NCBI GenBank assembly: GCA_002427055.1
Contig: DIPA01000074.1
Coordinates: forward strand, 6,193 to 13,224
Direction: 5' to 3'
Length of the DNA: 7,032 nucleotides
From: Firmicutes bacterium UBA5500
GTDB taxonomy: Bacteria; Bacillota; UBA994; UBA5500
In this document: in pieces, positions 1 to 6,188 of the stretch
How the letters are laid out: each line of letters begins with the position of its first letter
Numbering within the stretch: the first letter of the stretch is position 1
Program-made: the position numbers and the translations under genes
The notes under the pieces: generated by a model
Seen by the model: only the letters and a program-made list of their open reading frames with translations
The model's database searches: none
Told to the model about the DNA's origin: nothing

Positions 1-1683
1 GCCACCGTTACTCAGTATAAGGGGCGCTTTGCAGAAGGTCCGGCAGTTTTGCTGGCGTGTCTGGAAGCCATGGAAGCGCTCAGCAGCCGCGTAGCCCGTG
101 TGATCAGCTATGCGTCTTTCAAACAATCCGGCGACGGTACCGACCCAGCCAATCAAATGGCTATGGGGCGTGCTGCTGCTATGGCAGCCCAGTTGGGAGC
201 TGCCACTTCATTTATGCGTTCGGAAGCGCTTGGCCTGCCCGAAGGCACTCTAGAACGTTATTTGGAAGAAGAACCACGCCTACACGATTTTGAGCGTCTT
301 ATACATAAGATGATCGCGGAGAAGCCTTACATGTTACATCCTGAAACTGAGATGGCCCTAGCTTCGCTTAATGAAGTTTTAAGCTCTCCGTCTTTGATCT
401 ACAATCGCTCTAAGGCAGCCGACATGACCTTCGCACCGGTGCTTGATAGCGAAGGTGTTAGCCACCCGATGTCCTTTGCTATGTATGAAGAGGCCTATGA
501 AAACTCACCTGACGTTGTTTTGCGCCGCAATGCTTATGCTTCTTTCACTGAGGGATTGAAAGCCTACCAAAACACATATGGCGCTACTTGGGGTACTGAG
601 GTTAAGAAGCAGGTTATTCTGGCTAAGTTGCGTGGTTACGAATCGGCCACCCAGATGCTGCTTGCGGGTCAGGAAGTCAGCCTTGAGGTTTATCATAACC
701 TGCACAATATCATCCTGACCGAATTAGCACCACATATGCGCCGCTATGCTGAACTACGTAAACAGGTACTTGGGCTAGATAAGCTACTCTATTGTGACAT
801 CGAGGCACCTCTTGATCCTGACTTTAGTCCAGCCACTACTTTTCAGGAGGCTTCCGGGATTATTCTCAACGGCCTATCTGTATTAGGTGAAGAATATGCT
901 GCCATTATTGCCGAGGGGCTGCAGAACCGTTGGATCGACTTGGCTGACAACATCGGCAAATCGACCGGTGCCTTCTGCAGCACAGTGCCGGGTGTTCACC
1001 CATATGTCCTAACAACTTGGACCGATAATATGCGCAGTGCTCTCTTGCTGAGCCACGAGCTTGGTCATGGTGGCCATGGAGTGCTTTCTCAACGTAACCA
1101 GCGCCTCAGCAATGCACGCACTTCAATGTTCTTCTCCGAAGCTCCGTCTACTATCAACGAGCTGCTGGTGGGAAATTACATTCAGTCGCAAAGCGATGAT
1201 CCTCGCATGCGTCGTTGGTTAGCGATGCAGTTATTGATGACTTACCATCACAATTTCGTACGTCACCTGATTGAGGGTGAACTGCAGCGCCGTATCTATG
1301 TCTTAGCTGAGCAAGGTCAGCCCATCACGGCTACCGTATTGAGCCGTGTGCAGGGCGAGATCCTTGAGGAATTCTGGGGCGACACGGTTGAGATTGATGA
1401 TGGCGCTCGCTTGACTTGGATGCGTCAGCCGCACTACTACATGGGGCTTTACCCATATAGCTATTCTGCCGGCTTGACCGTTGGCACGACAGTTGCCCAG
1501 GCTATTCTTGAGGAAGGTCAGCCTGCCGTTGAGCGTTGGCTGAAGGTGCTCAAAGCAGGCGGTACCGTGCCGCCAATGGAACTTGCCAAAATGGCCGGCG
1601 TAGACATGACCAAACCCGAGGCCATTCGCAAGGCCGTTGCTTATGTTGGTTCGTTAGTTGACCTTGTGGTTGATAGTTTCTAG
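1..1683 (+). CDS. pepF: Oligoendopeptidase F, M3 family zinc metallopeptidase (5' end outside window)
   Basis: Cytosolic zinc endopeptidase; the family cuts short to medium oligopeptides, usually in peptide use or turnover. The frame is open from base 1 (reading ATVTQYKGRF), so the gene starts before the window. The TTG at 49 is not a real start: the conserved 'YKG' stretch precedes it. Of the 560 residues visible, the M3 zinc site HELGH is at residues 352-356 (bases 1054-1068), with catalytic Glu at 353. The third ligand is the Glu of SEAPST (base 1138), 24 residues after the second His. The late substrate-binding block HYYMGLYPYSYSAG begins at residue 478 and carries the Tyr/His residues expected in this family. 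PepF proteins are about 600 residues, so roughly 40 are missing. No frameshift is seen. A strong hairpin follows directly after the TAG stop. The assignment to M3 is firm; exact specificity is not readable. Confidence 0.95.
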   Translation, partial: ATVTQYKGRFAEGPAVLLACLEAMEALSSRVARVISYASFKQSGDGTDPANQMAMGRAAAMAAQLGAATSFMRSEALGLPEGTLERYLEEEPRLHDFERLIHKMIAEKPYMLHPETEMALASLNEVLSSPSLIYNRSKAADMTFAPVLDSEGVSHPMSFAMYEEAYENSPDVVLRRNAYASFTEGLKAYQNTYGATWGTEVKKQVILAKLRGYESATQMLLAGQEVSLEVYHNLHNIILTELAPHMRRYAELRKQVLGLDKLLYCDIEAPLDPDFSPATTFQEASGIILNGLSVLGEEYAAIIAEGLQNRWIDLADNIGKSTGAFCSTVPGVHPYVLTTWTDNMRSALLLSHELGHGGHGVLSQRNQRLSNARTSMFFSEAPSTINELLVGNYIQSQSDDPRMRRWLAMQLLMTYHHNFVRHLIEGELQRRIYVLAEQGQPITATVLSRVQGEILEEFWGDTVEIDDGARLTWMRQPHYYMGLYPYSYSAGLTVGTTVAQAILEEGQPAVERWLKVLKAGGTVPPMELAKMAGVDMTKPEAIRKAVAYVGSLVDLVVDSF

Positions 1684-1691
1684 TATATAAT
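1664..1691 (+). promoter_or_regulatory. Candidate sigma-A promoter for the FAD oxidoreductase gene
   Basis: A perfect TATAAT lies at 1686-1691, with TTGTGG at 1664-1669 as a weak -35 box (3 of 6 matches) at 16-base spacing. A better -35-like TTGACC at 1658-1663 is 22 bases away, too far for normal use. The -10 box overlaps the pepF stop region and the left foot of the hairpin at 1684-1729. Initiation would fall near 1697-1699, inside the left arm. This is the only plausible promoter close to the next gene, because just 11 bases separate the hairpin from its ribosome binding site. It is inferred from motif match only. Confidence 0.35.
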
Positions 1692-1729
1692 AGGCCCCGG
1701 AGCATTCCTGCTCCGGGGCCTATTATGTA
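1684..1729 (+). terminator. Very stable intergenic hairpin after pepF (terminator or processing element)
   Basis: The arms 1687-1704 and 1709-1726 form a perfect 18-bp stem with a TTCC loop. Adding one G-U pair and two A-T pairs extends it to 21 bp (1684-1729). The core is GGCCCCGGAGCA. There is no proper U-tract: the right arm ends in TATTAT and is followed by GTAG. It could be an intrinsic terminator using the A/U-rich lower stem, working in either direction, or an mRNA stabilising or processing hairpin between two co-transcribed genes. The structure is certain; its role is not. Confidence 0.7.
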
Positions 1730-1751
1730 GAACTACGAACGGAGGATGCGT

Positions 1752-2825
1752 ATGTATGATATAGCCATCGTGGGAGCCGGCCCGGCAGGAGCAACGTTAG
1801 CCCGTTTGCTGGCCAGCCGCTATCAAGTTCTGCTGATTGATCGGCGTGACCTTGCTCACCAGGCTAGCCCAGGCGCAATCACAAAATGTTGTGGCGGCCT
1901 ATTGGCTCCTGATGCCCAGAAAGTCTTAGCCGAATTAGGGTTAGGCCTACCGGAGGAAGTATTGGTTGGCCCACAGCTATTCGTTGTACGCACGATCGAT
2001 CTGGACCAAAGTTATGAGCGCTATTATCAGCGTTTTTATGTGAACATTGACCGGGAAAAGTTCGACCGTTGGTTAGTATCACTGGTTCCTGACAGTGTTA
2101 CTCGCTGTTTTGGTACTACTCTCTGTGGCTATCAATCAGAACAAGGGGAAATTACTCTTACGTTGCAGCAGGCGGGTAGCAGGTGGCAAGAAAAAGCTCG
2201 CTTCTTGGTAGGTGCTGATGGTGCTAATTCATTGGTGAGGCGGCAAGCTACAACTACTGCAATGCACCTGCGACAGTATGTGGCCATCCAAGAAAGGTTT
2301 CGGGTTGAACAACCAATGCCTTATTTTACAGCCCTATTTGCCAGTCGTGTGACTGATTTTTACGGCTGGACCATTCCCAAGCGCAATGAACTGCTGGTTG
2401 GCGTCGCACTCAAGCCCGGTAGGCAAGCAGAGAGTCTATTTCAAGATTTCAAGCTACGGTTACTCCGGTATGGTCTTAGCTGGGGCGAAAGAACTCGGCG
2501 GGAAGGTGCATTTCTGCTACGCCCGCAAGCTAATCAACCACTTCCCGTGCTCGGTGGAGTTGCCTTAGTAGGGGAGGCAGCCGGTTGGATTAGTCCAAGC
2601 TCAGCGGAAGGCGTAAGCTATGCTTTGCGCAGCGCCATGATGTTGGCTGATAGCTTACAGCCAGGGTTAGCTGGGGCACTAGGGCGTTATCAGAAGGCGA
2701 CCGGGCGCTTACGACTCAATTTGTTGGGTAAGAATCTCAAGTCGCCCGCCATGTATAATCCGCAATTAAGAACTCTAGCCATGCGTTCGGGACTGTTAAG
2801 TGTAAAAGTGCGCTCAACCAACTAG
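1752..2825 (+). CDS. FAD-dependent oxidoreductase, geranylgeranyl-reductase/FixC-like superfamily
   Basis: Predicted 357-residue flavoprotein. The N-terminal Rossmann fold has GAGPAG at residues 8-13 and an acidic Asp30 at the end of the second strand for the FAD ribose. A second FAD motif, GADGANS, is at 154-160, and the late flavin-binding block GEAAGWISPSSAEG starts at 274, with Glu where many relatives have Asp. A Cys-Cys-Gly-Gly motif at 46-49 lies in the segment KCCGGLLAPDAQ. ATG 1752 is preferred over in-frame ATG 1746: GGAGG at 1741-1745 is 6 bases from 1752 but touches 1746. No signal peptide or clear membrane span is seen, so it is probably cytosolic or peripherally membrane-bound. 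Relatives reduce isoprenoid double bonds or hydroxylate aromatics, but substrate and electron donor cannot be named here. The gene lies alone between a hairpin and a terminator. Family call firm, function open. Confidence 0.88.
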   Translation: MYDIAIVGAGPAGATLARLLASRYQVLLIDRRDLAHQASPGAITKCCGGLLAPDAQKVLAELGLGLPEEVLVGPQLFVVRTIDLDQSYERYYQRFYVNIDREKFDRWLVSLVPDSVTRCFGTTLCGYQSEQGEITLTLQQAGSRWQEKARFLVGADGANSLVRRQATTTAMHLRQYVAIQERFRVEQPMPYFTALFASRVTDFYGWTIPKRNELLVGVALKPGRQAESLFQDFKLRLLRYGLSWGERTRREGAFLLRPQANQPLPVLGGVALVGEAAGWISPSSAEGVSYALRSAMMLADSLQPGLAGALGRYQKATGRLRLNLLGKNLKSPAMYNPQLRTLAMRSGLLSVKVRSTN

Positions 2826-2830
2826 CTAAT

Positions 2831-2862
2831 TAAGGGGACTCTTGTGTAAGGGGATTCTGATG
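2831..2862 (+). repeat. Imperfect 16-base tandem duplication inside the terminator
   Basis: Unit 1 TAAGGGGACTCTTGTG (2831-2846) is followed at once by unit 2 TAAGGGGATTCTGATG (2847-2862). They differ at three positions. Each supplies a possible 5' arm for the same terminator stem. It looks like a small local duplication; no mobile element is involved. Confidence 0.7.
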
Positions 2863-2875
2863 AGTGCCCTTTTTT
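2832..2875 (+). terminator. Intrinsic terminator of the oxidoreductase gene, with duplicated left arm
   Basis: The right arm GAGTGCCCTT (2862-2871) runs into a six-T tract (2870-2875). It can pair with AAGGGGATTC (2848-2857), giving a 4-base TGAT loop, one G-G mismatch and one wobble. It can also pair with AAGGGGACTC (2832-2841), giving a 20-base loop and one mismatch. The two left arms sit in a 16-base tandem repeat (2831-2846 and 2847-2862, 13 of 16 identical). It starts six bases after the TAG stop, so it most likely ends the oxidoreductase mRNA. Confidence 0.8.
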
Positions 2876-2903
2876 ATTCATTGCACTGTGGGACAATTGT
2901 CGC

Positions 2904-2931
2904 TTTACTGAGTTCGCGGGCATGGCATAAT
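2904..2931 (+). promoter_or_regulatory. Weak candidate promoter ahead of the orphan terminator
   Basis: TTTACT (4 of 6 matches to the -35 consensus) and CATAAT (5 of 6 to the -10) are 16 bases apart. Transcription would start near 2938 and meet the terminator at 2976-3011, giving an RNA of only about 70 bases. Motif match only; chance matches of this quality are common in AT-rich DNA. Confidence 0.2.
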
Positions 2932-2975
2932 ACCACGGCCTAGTACTTTTATTTCTCTAACTGGATAAAAATATC

Positions 2976-3011
2976 AAGCCTGTAGATTAGTGTATCTATA
3001 GGCTTTTTTTT
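2976..3011 (+). terminator. Strong intrinsic terminator with no obvious upstream gene
   Basis: Arms AAGCCTGTAGAT (2976-2987) and ATCTATAGGCTT (2994-3005) give a 12-bp stem with one G-U pair, loop TAGTGT, and an eight-T tract at 3004-3011. This is a textbook rho-independent terminator on the + strand. The minus-strand side also has a T-rich run (from ATAAAAATAT at 2966-2975), so it may work in both directions. It lies 150 bases after the oxidoreductase stop, which already has its own terminator, and about 290 bases before the importer's first gene. Confidence 0.85.
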
Positions 3012-3029
3012 GATAATAAAAGCAAAGAA

Positions 3030-3209
3030 ATGAAAAATCGGTATTTTTTAGGTTCAGATTTCTTAGAAAGTTTTTTAAGAAGAAGCAGGATTTATTCACC
3101 GGATGCTGGATATTATGCAGAGCAGCATTGGCTGATGTTAAGGAAATGTCTTATTCCTGGGGCAATTATGAGGGCTTTGTTTTTGCAGAAGGGGGTGATT
3201 ACGCATTAA
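3030..3209 (+). CDS. Doubtful small open frame, 59 residues, unknown
   Basis: ATG 3030 to TAA 3207-3209 reads MKNRYFLGSDFLESF and onwards, basic and aromatic-rich, with no recognised domain and no convincing signal peptide or membrane span. The upstream sequence AAAGCAAAGAA is a poor ribosome binding site compared with the clear GGAGG and AGGGGG sites of the neighbouring genes. It starts 18 bases after a strong terminator and overlaps another open frame, so at most one can be coding. It may be a chance frame, a leader peptide, or the remains of a lost gene. Confidence 0.12.
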   Translation: MKNRYFLGSDFLESFLRRSRIYSPDAGYYAEQHWLMLRKCLIPGAIMRALFLQKGVITH

Positions 3210-3292
3210 TTTGCAAACTGGTGAGTAAGGTTTTGGGAATCAGACACAGGTAAACGAAACAACGGAGAAAAACAACTGATGACAACACAAAA

Positions 3293-3305
3293 GGGGGACA
3301 TAATG
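3293..3305 (+). promoter_or_regulatory. Ribosome binding site that sets the importer binding protein's start
   Basis: GGGGGA at 3293-3298 lies 4-5 bases before ATG 3303. A second site, GGAG at 3264-3267, lies 11 bases before an in-frame ATG at 3279. The downstream pair is favoured because starting at 3303 gives a normal lipoprotein signal (MLKKANKT then a hydrophobic core). Starting at 3279 would add eight residues (MTTQKGDI) that place an Asp ahead of the basic region. Confidence 0.7.
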
Positions 3306-5234
3306 TTGAAAAAAGCAAATAAAACAATGGCACTTCTTCTATCCTTCCTTATGGTAATCAGCGTGTTAGCCGGCTGCACCCCGCAGGGTGGAGGAAAGAA
3401 ATCAGCTGGTGAACTAACAGATTGGGTTACATATCAGACTATCTCCGCAGAGATGGAAACATTTAACTTACAGCATACGCAGAACTCTAAGGAACTAGAT
3501 GTCCTGCGTAACTGCTTCGATGGGCTTGTAGCTAACAATAATTATGGTACCTTAATTCCTGCTATTGCTGAAAGCTGGGATACCCCAGATGGTGGCAAGA
3601 CTTGGACTTTTAACTTGCGTAAAGATGTGCCGTGGGTGGACAACCAAGGAAATCAGAAGGGCGAAGTTGTTGCTGAGGATTTCCTATGGGGTCTAGAGTG
3701 GGTTTTAAACTTCGCCAAGAACGATGCCTTAAATAGCTCCATGCCGAAGCAGTTAATTAAAGGTGCTACAGAGTACTATGAGTACACCAAGGAGCTGGGG
3801 GACGAGGCCAAGAAGCTCGATTTGACTAAGTTCAAAGAGATGGTAGGGATGGCGGCCCCGGACGACTACACGCTGACATTTGAATGTCTCGATGCGTTTC
3901 CATATTTCCAGACGGCAGCGGTTCATAGCTTCCTCTGTCCTATCTCCGGCGAATTCCTGGCGGAAATCGGTGTAGATGGATACAGGGCTGTCAAATATGA
4001 TGAGCTGTGGTACAACGGGCCTTATACCATTACTACCTTTGTGCAAGGCAATGAGAAAGTCTTAACCAAAAACCCGCTGTATTGGGACAAGACAGCTAAG
4101 CTCTTTGACACAGTGACCGTCAAAATGGTGGAATCCACCGACAATGCTTTCCAGATGTTCCAGAATGGTGAGCTGGATAGCATAGGCCTGACCGAGGCTA
4201 ATCTGCAGACCATCTATCGTGACGAGAACCATAAGTATCACAATAACCTAGTCGAAATGCGTCCTAGCAGGTATGCCATGCAACTGCACCTCCAGTATGA
4301 TAAGAAACTCGAAGATGGCAGCCCAGATAAGAATTGGAATACAGCCATTGCCAACGATGCCTTCCGCCAATCTTTATATTGGGGAATAGACTGGACCGAT
4401 TACCTCGCGCGCTCAAATGCAGTCAATCCATTGAAGTGCACGAATTTGTGCTTCAGCTCCCCCAGCTTGGTAACCACTTCCGACGGCAGGGATTATACCG
4501 ATCTCGTCATGGAAAAACTTGGCATGAAACCTAGCTTGGAGAGTTATGTTCGTTACGATGCCGAAAAAGGCGCCCAGCTGAAGCAGCAGGCAATGCAAGA
4601 GCTTACCGCCAAAGGCGTCACCTTCCCTGTAGAACTTGACTACTACATTTCTGGCGGAAACCAGACCTCCCTCGATTCGGCCACTGTTATTAAGAACGTG
4701 TTTGCTAAGAGCTTGGGTGAGGATTACATCAAGTTCAATATCAAGACCTTTGTCTCCTCGTTCTCTAAAGAAGTACGTACTCCACAGCTGCAGTCTATGA
4801 ACATCAGTGGCTGGGGTGCCGACTTCGGTGACCCGCTCACTTACCTTGGTCAGCTAATAGTGGGTGACGATAACGCCTTCTATGCCACCACGACGTCAAA
4901 GTCCAACAACATTACCGACCCAGAGTTGAAAGCCACTTTTAAGGAATTTACGCGTCTAGTCAATGAGGCCAGTGCTATCACTGATGATCTTGACCGGCGC
5001 TACGATGCCTTTGCTGACGCGGAGGCATATGCCCTTAACAATGCACTAGTGTTGCCGTTAAACTATAGTATCTCGTGGAAATTAACACATGCGAATGCTT
5101 ACTCGAACATTAACGCAGCCTATGGTGGTCAGGATGCGCGCTATGTTAACTGGGAAACCAGCTCAGAACTCTACACTACAGAGCAATACGAGGAGTTTAG
5201 GAAAGCGCACGAACAGGGGAAAGGCGGGAAATAA
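3303..5234 (+). CDS. Oligopeptide ABC transporter substrate-binding lipoprotein (SBP family 5, OppA-like)
   Basis: Extracellular, lipid-anchored receptor that binds peptides and delivers them to the membrane permeases. It is 643 residues from ATG 3303. Residues 1-24 form a lipoprotein signal: basic MLKKANK, hydrophobic core, lipobox LAGC with the anchor Cys at 25, then a Gly/Lys-rich linker. Family 5 features include the N-terminal block AIAESWDTPDGGKTW from about residue 85, followed by the DFLWGLEWVL segment. The C-terminal motif GWGADFGDP is at 503-511. It is somewhat longer than many OppA/DppA proteins (about 540-600), with an extra charged segment YEYTKELGDEAKKLDLTKF around residues 159-177. 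It opens the operon; the first permease begins three bases after its TAA stop. Peptide is the likeliest ligand, but family 5 proteins also bind nickel, sugars or other solutes. Confidence 0.93.
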   Translation: MLKKANKTMALLLSFLMVISVLAGCTPQGGGKKSAGELTDWVTYQTISAEMETFNLQHTQNSKELDVLRNCFDGLVANNNYGTLIPAIAESWDTPDGGKTWTFNLRKDVPWVDNQGNQKGEVVAEDFLWGLEWVLNFAKNDALNSSMPKQLIKGATEYYEYTKELGDEAKKLDLTKFKEMVGMAAPDDYTLTFECLDAFPYFQTAAVHSFLCPISGEFLAEIGVDGYRAVKYDELWYNGPYTITTFVQGNEKVLTKNPLYWDKTAKLFDTVTVKMVESTDNAFQMFQNGELDSIGLTEANLQTIYRDENHKYHNNLVEMRPSRYAMQLHLQYDKKLEDGSPDKNWNTAIANDAFRQSLYWGIDWTDYLARSNAVNPLKCTNLCFSSPSLVTTSDGRDYTDLVMEKLGMKPSLESYVRYDAEKGAQLKQQAMQELTAKGVTFPVELDYYISGGNQTSLDSATVIKNVFAKSLGEDYIKFNIKTFVSSFSKEVRTPQLQSMNISGWGADFGDPLTYLGQLIVGDDNAFYATTTSKSNNITDPELKATFKEFTRLVNEASAITDDLDRRYDAFADAEAYALNNALVLPLNYSISWKLTHANAYSNINAAYGGQDARYVNWETSSELYTTEQYEEFRKAHEQGKGGK

Positions 5235-5237
5235 AGC

Positions 5238-6188
5238 ATGGTAAAATACACGATTAAAAGGCTCCTGCAGTCATGCATCACTGTTTTAATCGTGGTAACC
5301 ATCGTGTTTCTCTTGCTGCGTTTGTTGCCGACTGATTATTATTTCACGGAAGAAGAGCTGATGAAGCTAGCTCCCGAACAGTTGAATGAACAGCTAGAAG
5401 CAGCAGGGTTGCTGGATCCGCCGTTAGTGCAACTTGGCCGTTATTATAGCCAGCTCGCACACTTTAATCTCGGCACTTCTCGCAGAATACAGACTGGTGT
5501 TCCTGTGACGCAGGTTATTGGAGGCAAGTTCGCTATCTCCATGCGTCTGGGTTGGATCTCACTTGCCATTTCTGTAGTTGCGGGTATGGCCTATGGTGTC
5601 GTGCAGACGATGAATAAAGGGAGATTTTGGGATCACATTGGTACAGCCTACACGGTTTTCGTGCGGGCTGTGCCCTCCCTGGTTTCCTATTCATTGATTT
5701 TGATACTAGGATCGCGATACTTAGGTCTACCGTCTATGTATTCAACGAGAAACGTCTTTCTATCCAGCATTTTACCGGTGGTATGCCTCAGCATGGGTTC
5801 CATAGCAGGCTATATGTTGTGGACGCGACGCTATATGGTCGACGAACTTAATAAGGATTATATTCGCTTGGCAAAGCTGAAGGGTATGTCCACAAGGAGC
5901 GTGATGTTTAAACACGTATTTAAGAACGCCTTTGTGCCCCTAGCCCAGTATCTTCCACAGTCGATATTGTTAGTGACCGGTGGTTCGTTACTAGTTGAGC
6001 GCTTTTTCTCAGTTCCCGGCTTGGGCGCGTTGCTAACCGATTCCATAAGCCGCTATGACCTAAATCTTGTCCAGACATTAGTTATGATGTATGCGTCTAT
6101 GGGTATCGTGGGGCTATTCCTAGGTGACGTTCTAATGACGTTGATCGACCCCCGTATTCGACTACTCGGCCGGGAGGGTACGCGATGA
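5238..6188 (+). CDS. Peptide ABC transporter permease, OppB/DppB type
   Basis: Integral membrane subunit forming half of the translocation channel; 316 residues. One membrane span near the N-terminus (about 9-28, ITVLIVVTIVFLLLRLLP) leads into an external region, with further spans in the C-terminal half. The EAA-type loop that docks on the ATPase is at about 207-236, with the invariant Gly at 216 in RLAKLKG and the following HVFKNAFVPL. The C-terminal TLIDPRIRL is typical of OppB/DppB proteins. ATG 5238 follows the binding protein's TAA by three bases; AAGG (5221-5224) and GGGA (5226-5229), inside the end of the previous gene, can act as the ribosome binding site. The stop overlaps the next start as ATGA. 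Both features mean tight co-translation. No missing motif or frameshift is seen. Confidence 0.95.
   Translation: MVKYTIKRLLQSCITVLIVVTIVFLLLRLLPTDYYFTEEELMKLAPEQLNEQLEAAGLLDPPLVQLGRYYSQLAHFNLGTSRRIQTGVPVTQVIGGKFAISMRLGWISLAISVVAGMAYGVVQTMNKGRFWDHIGTAYTVFVRAVPSLVSYSLILILGSRYLGLPSMYSTRNVFLSSILPVVCLSMGSIAGYMLWTRRYMVDELNKDYIRLAKLKGMSTRSVMFKHVFKNAFVPLAQYLPQSILLVTGGSLLVERFFSVPGLGALLTDSISRYDLNLVQTLVMMYASMGIVGLFLGDVLMTLIDPRIRLLGREGTR

Larger units (their letters stand above)
2876..3278. other. AT-rich spacer between the oxidoreductase gene and the peptide importer operon
   Basis: About 400 bases without a recognisable gene. It holds a weak promoter-like pair (TTTACT 2904-2909, 16 bases, CATAAT 2926-2931) and a strong terminator at 2976-3011. 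Two overlapping small open frames follow: a 59-codon ATG frame at 3030-3209, and a frame open from 3020 to the TAA at 3251-3253. Neither has a good ribosome binding site or a recognised family. A modest hairpin pairs GATGCTG (3102-3108) with CAGCATT (3123-3129). TATTAT at 3111-3116 resembles a -10 box but lacks a -35 partner. No riboswitch, T-box, tRNA or repeat family was recognised. The importer's promoter should be here, but I cannot place it with confidence. Confidence 0.6.

Noticed and set aside
49..1683. Oligoendopeptidase starting at TTG 49
   Set aside because: The frame is open to base 1 and the residues before TTG match the expected PepF sequence, so the gene is cut by the window edge rather than starting at 49.
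1684..1729. Long inverted repeat as an insertion-sequence end or attachment site
   Set aside because: The arms are only 4 bases apart, there is no transposase or integrase and no flanking duplication; a transcript hairpin explains it better.
1746..1751. ATG 1746 as start of the oxidoreductase
   Set aside because: GGAGG directly touches this ATG; ATG 1752 has proper 6-base spacing and gives the usual short lead into the GAGPAG motif.
2860..2943. 27-residue open frame MSALFYSLHC...
   Set aside because: It starts inside the terminator's right arm and T-tract, is very short, and matches nothing recognised; the AAGGGG ahead of it is explained as the terminator arm.
3279..3302. Eight-residue N-terminal extension of the binding protein (MTTQKGDI)
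   Set aside because: It spoils the lipoprotein signal's basic N-region; ATG 3303 has a stronger ribosome binding site and a standard signal peptide.
3012..3302. Riboswitch or T-box leader for the importer
   Set aside because: Strong terminator is at the wrong end (290 bases upstream), and no T-box signature or known aptamer core was recognisable.
3753..4046. 97-codon minus-strand open frame inside the binding protein gene
   Set aside because: It lies wholly opposite a well-supported family 5 binding protein and shows no family features; it is a shadow frame.
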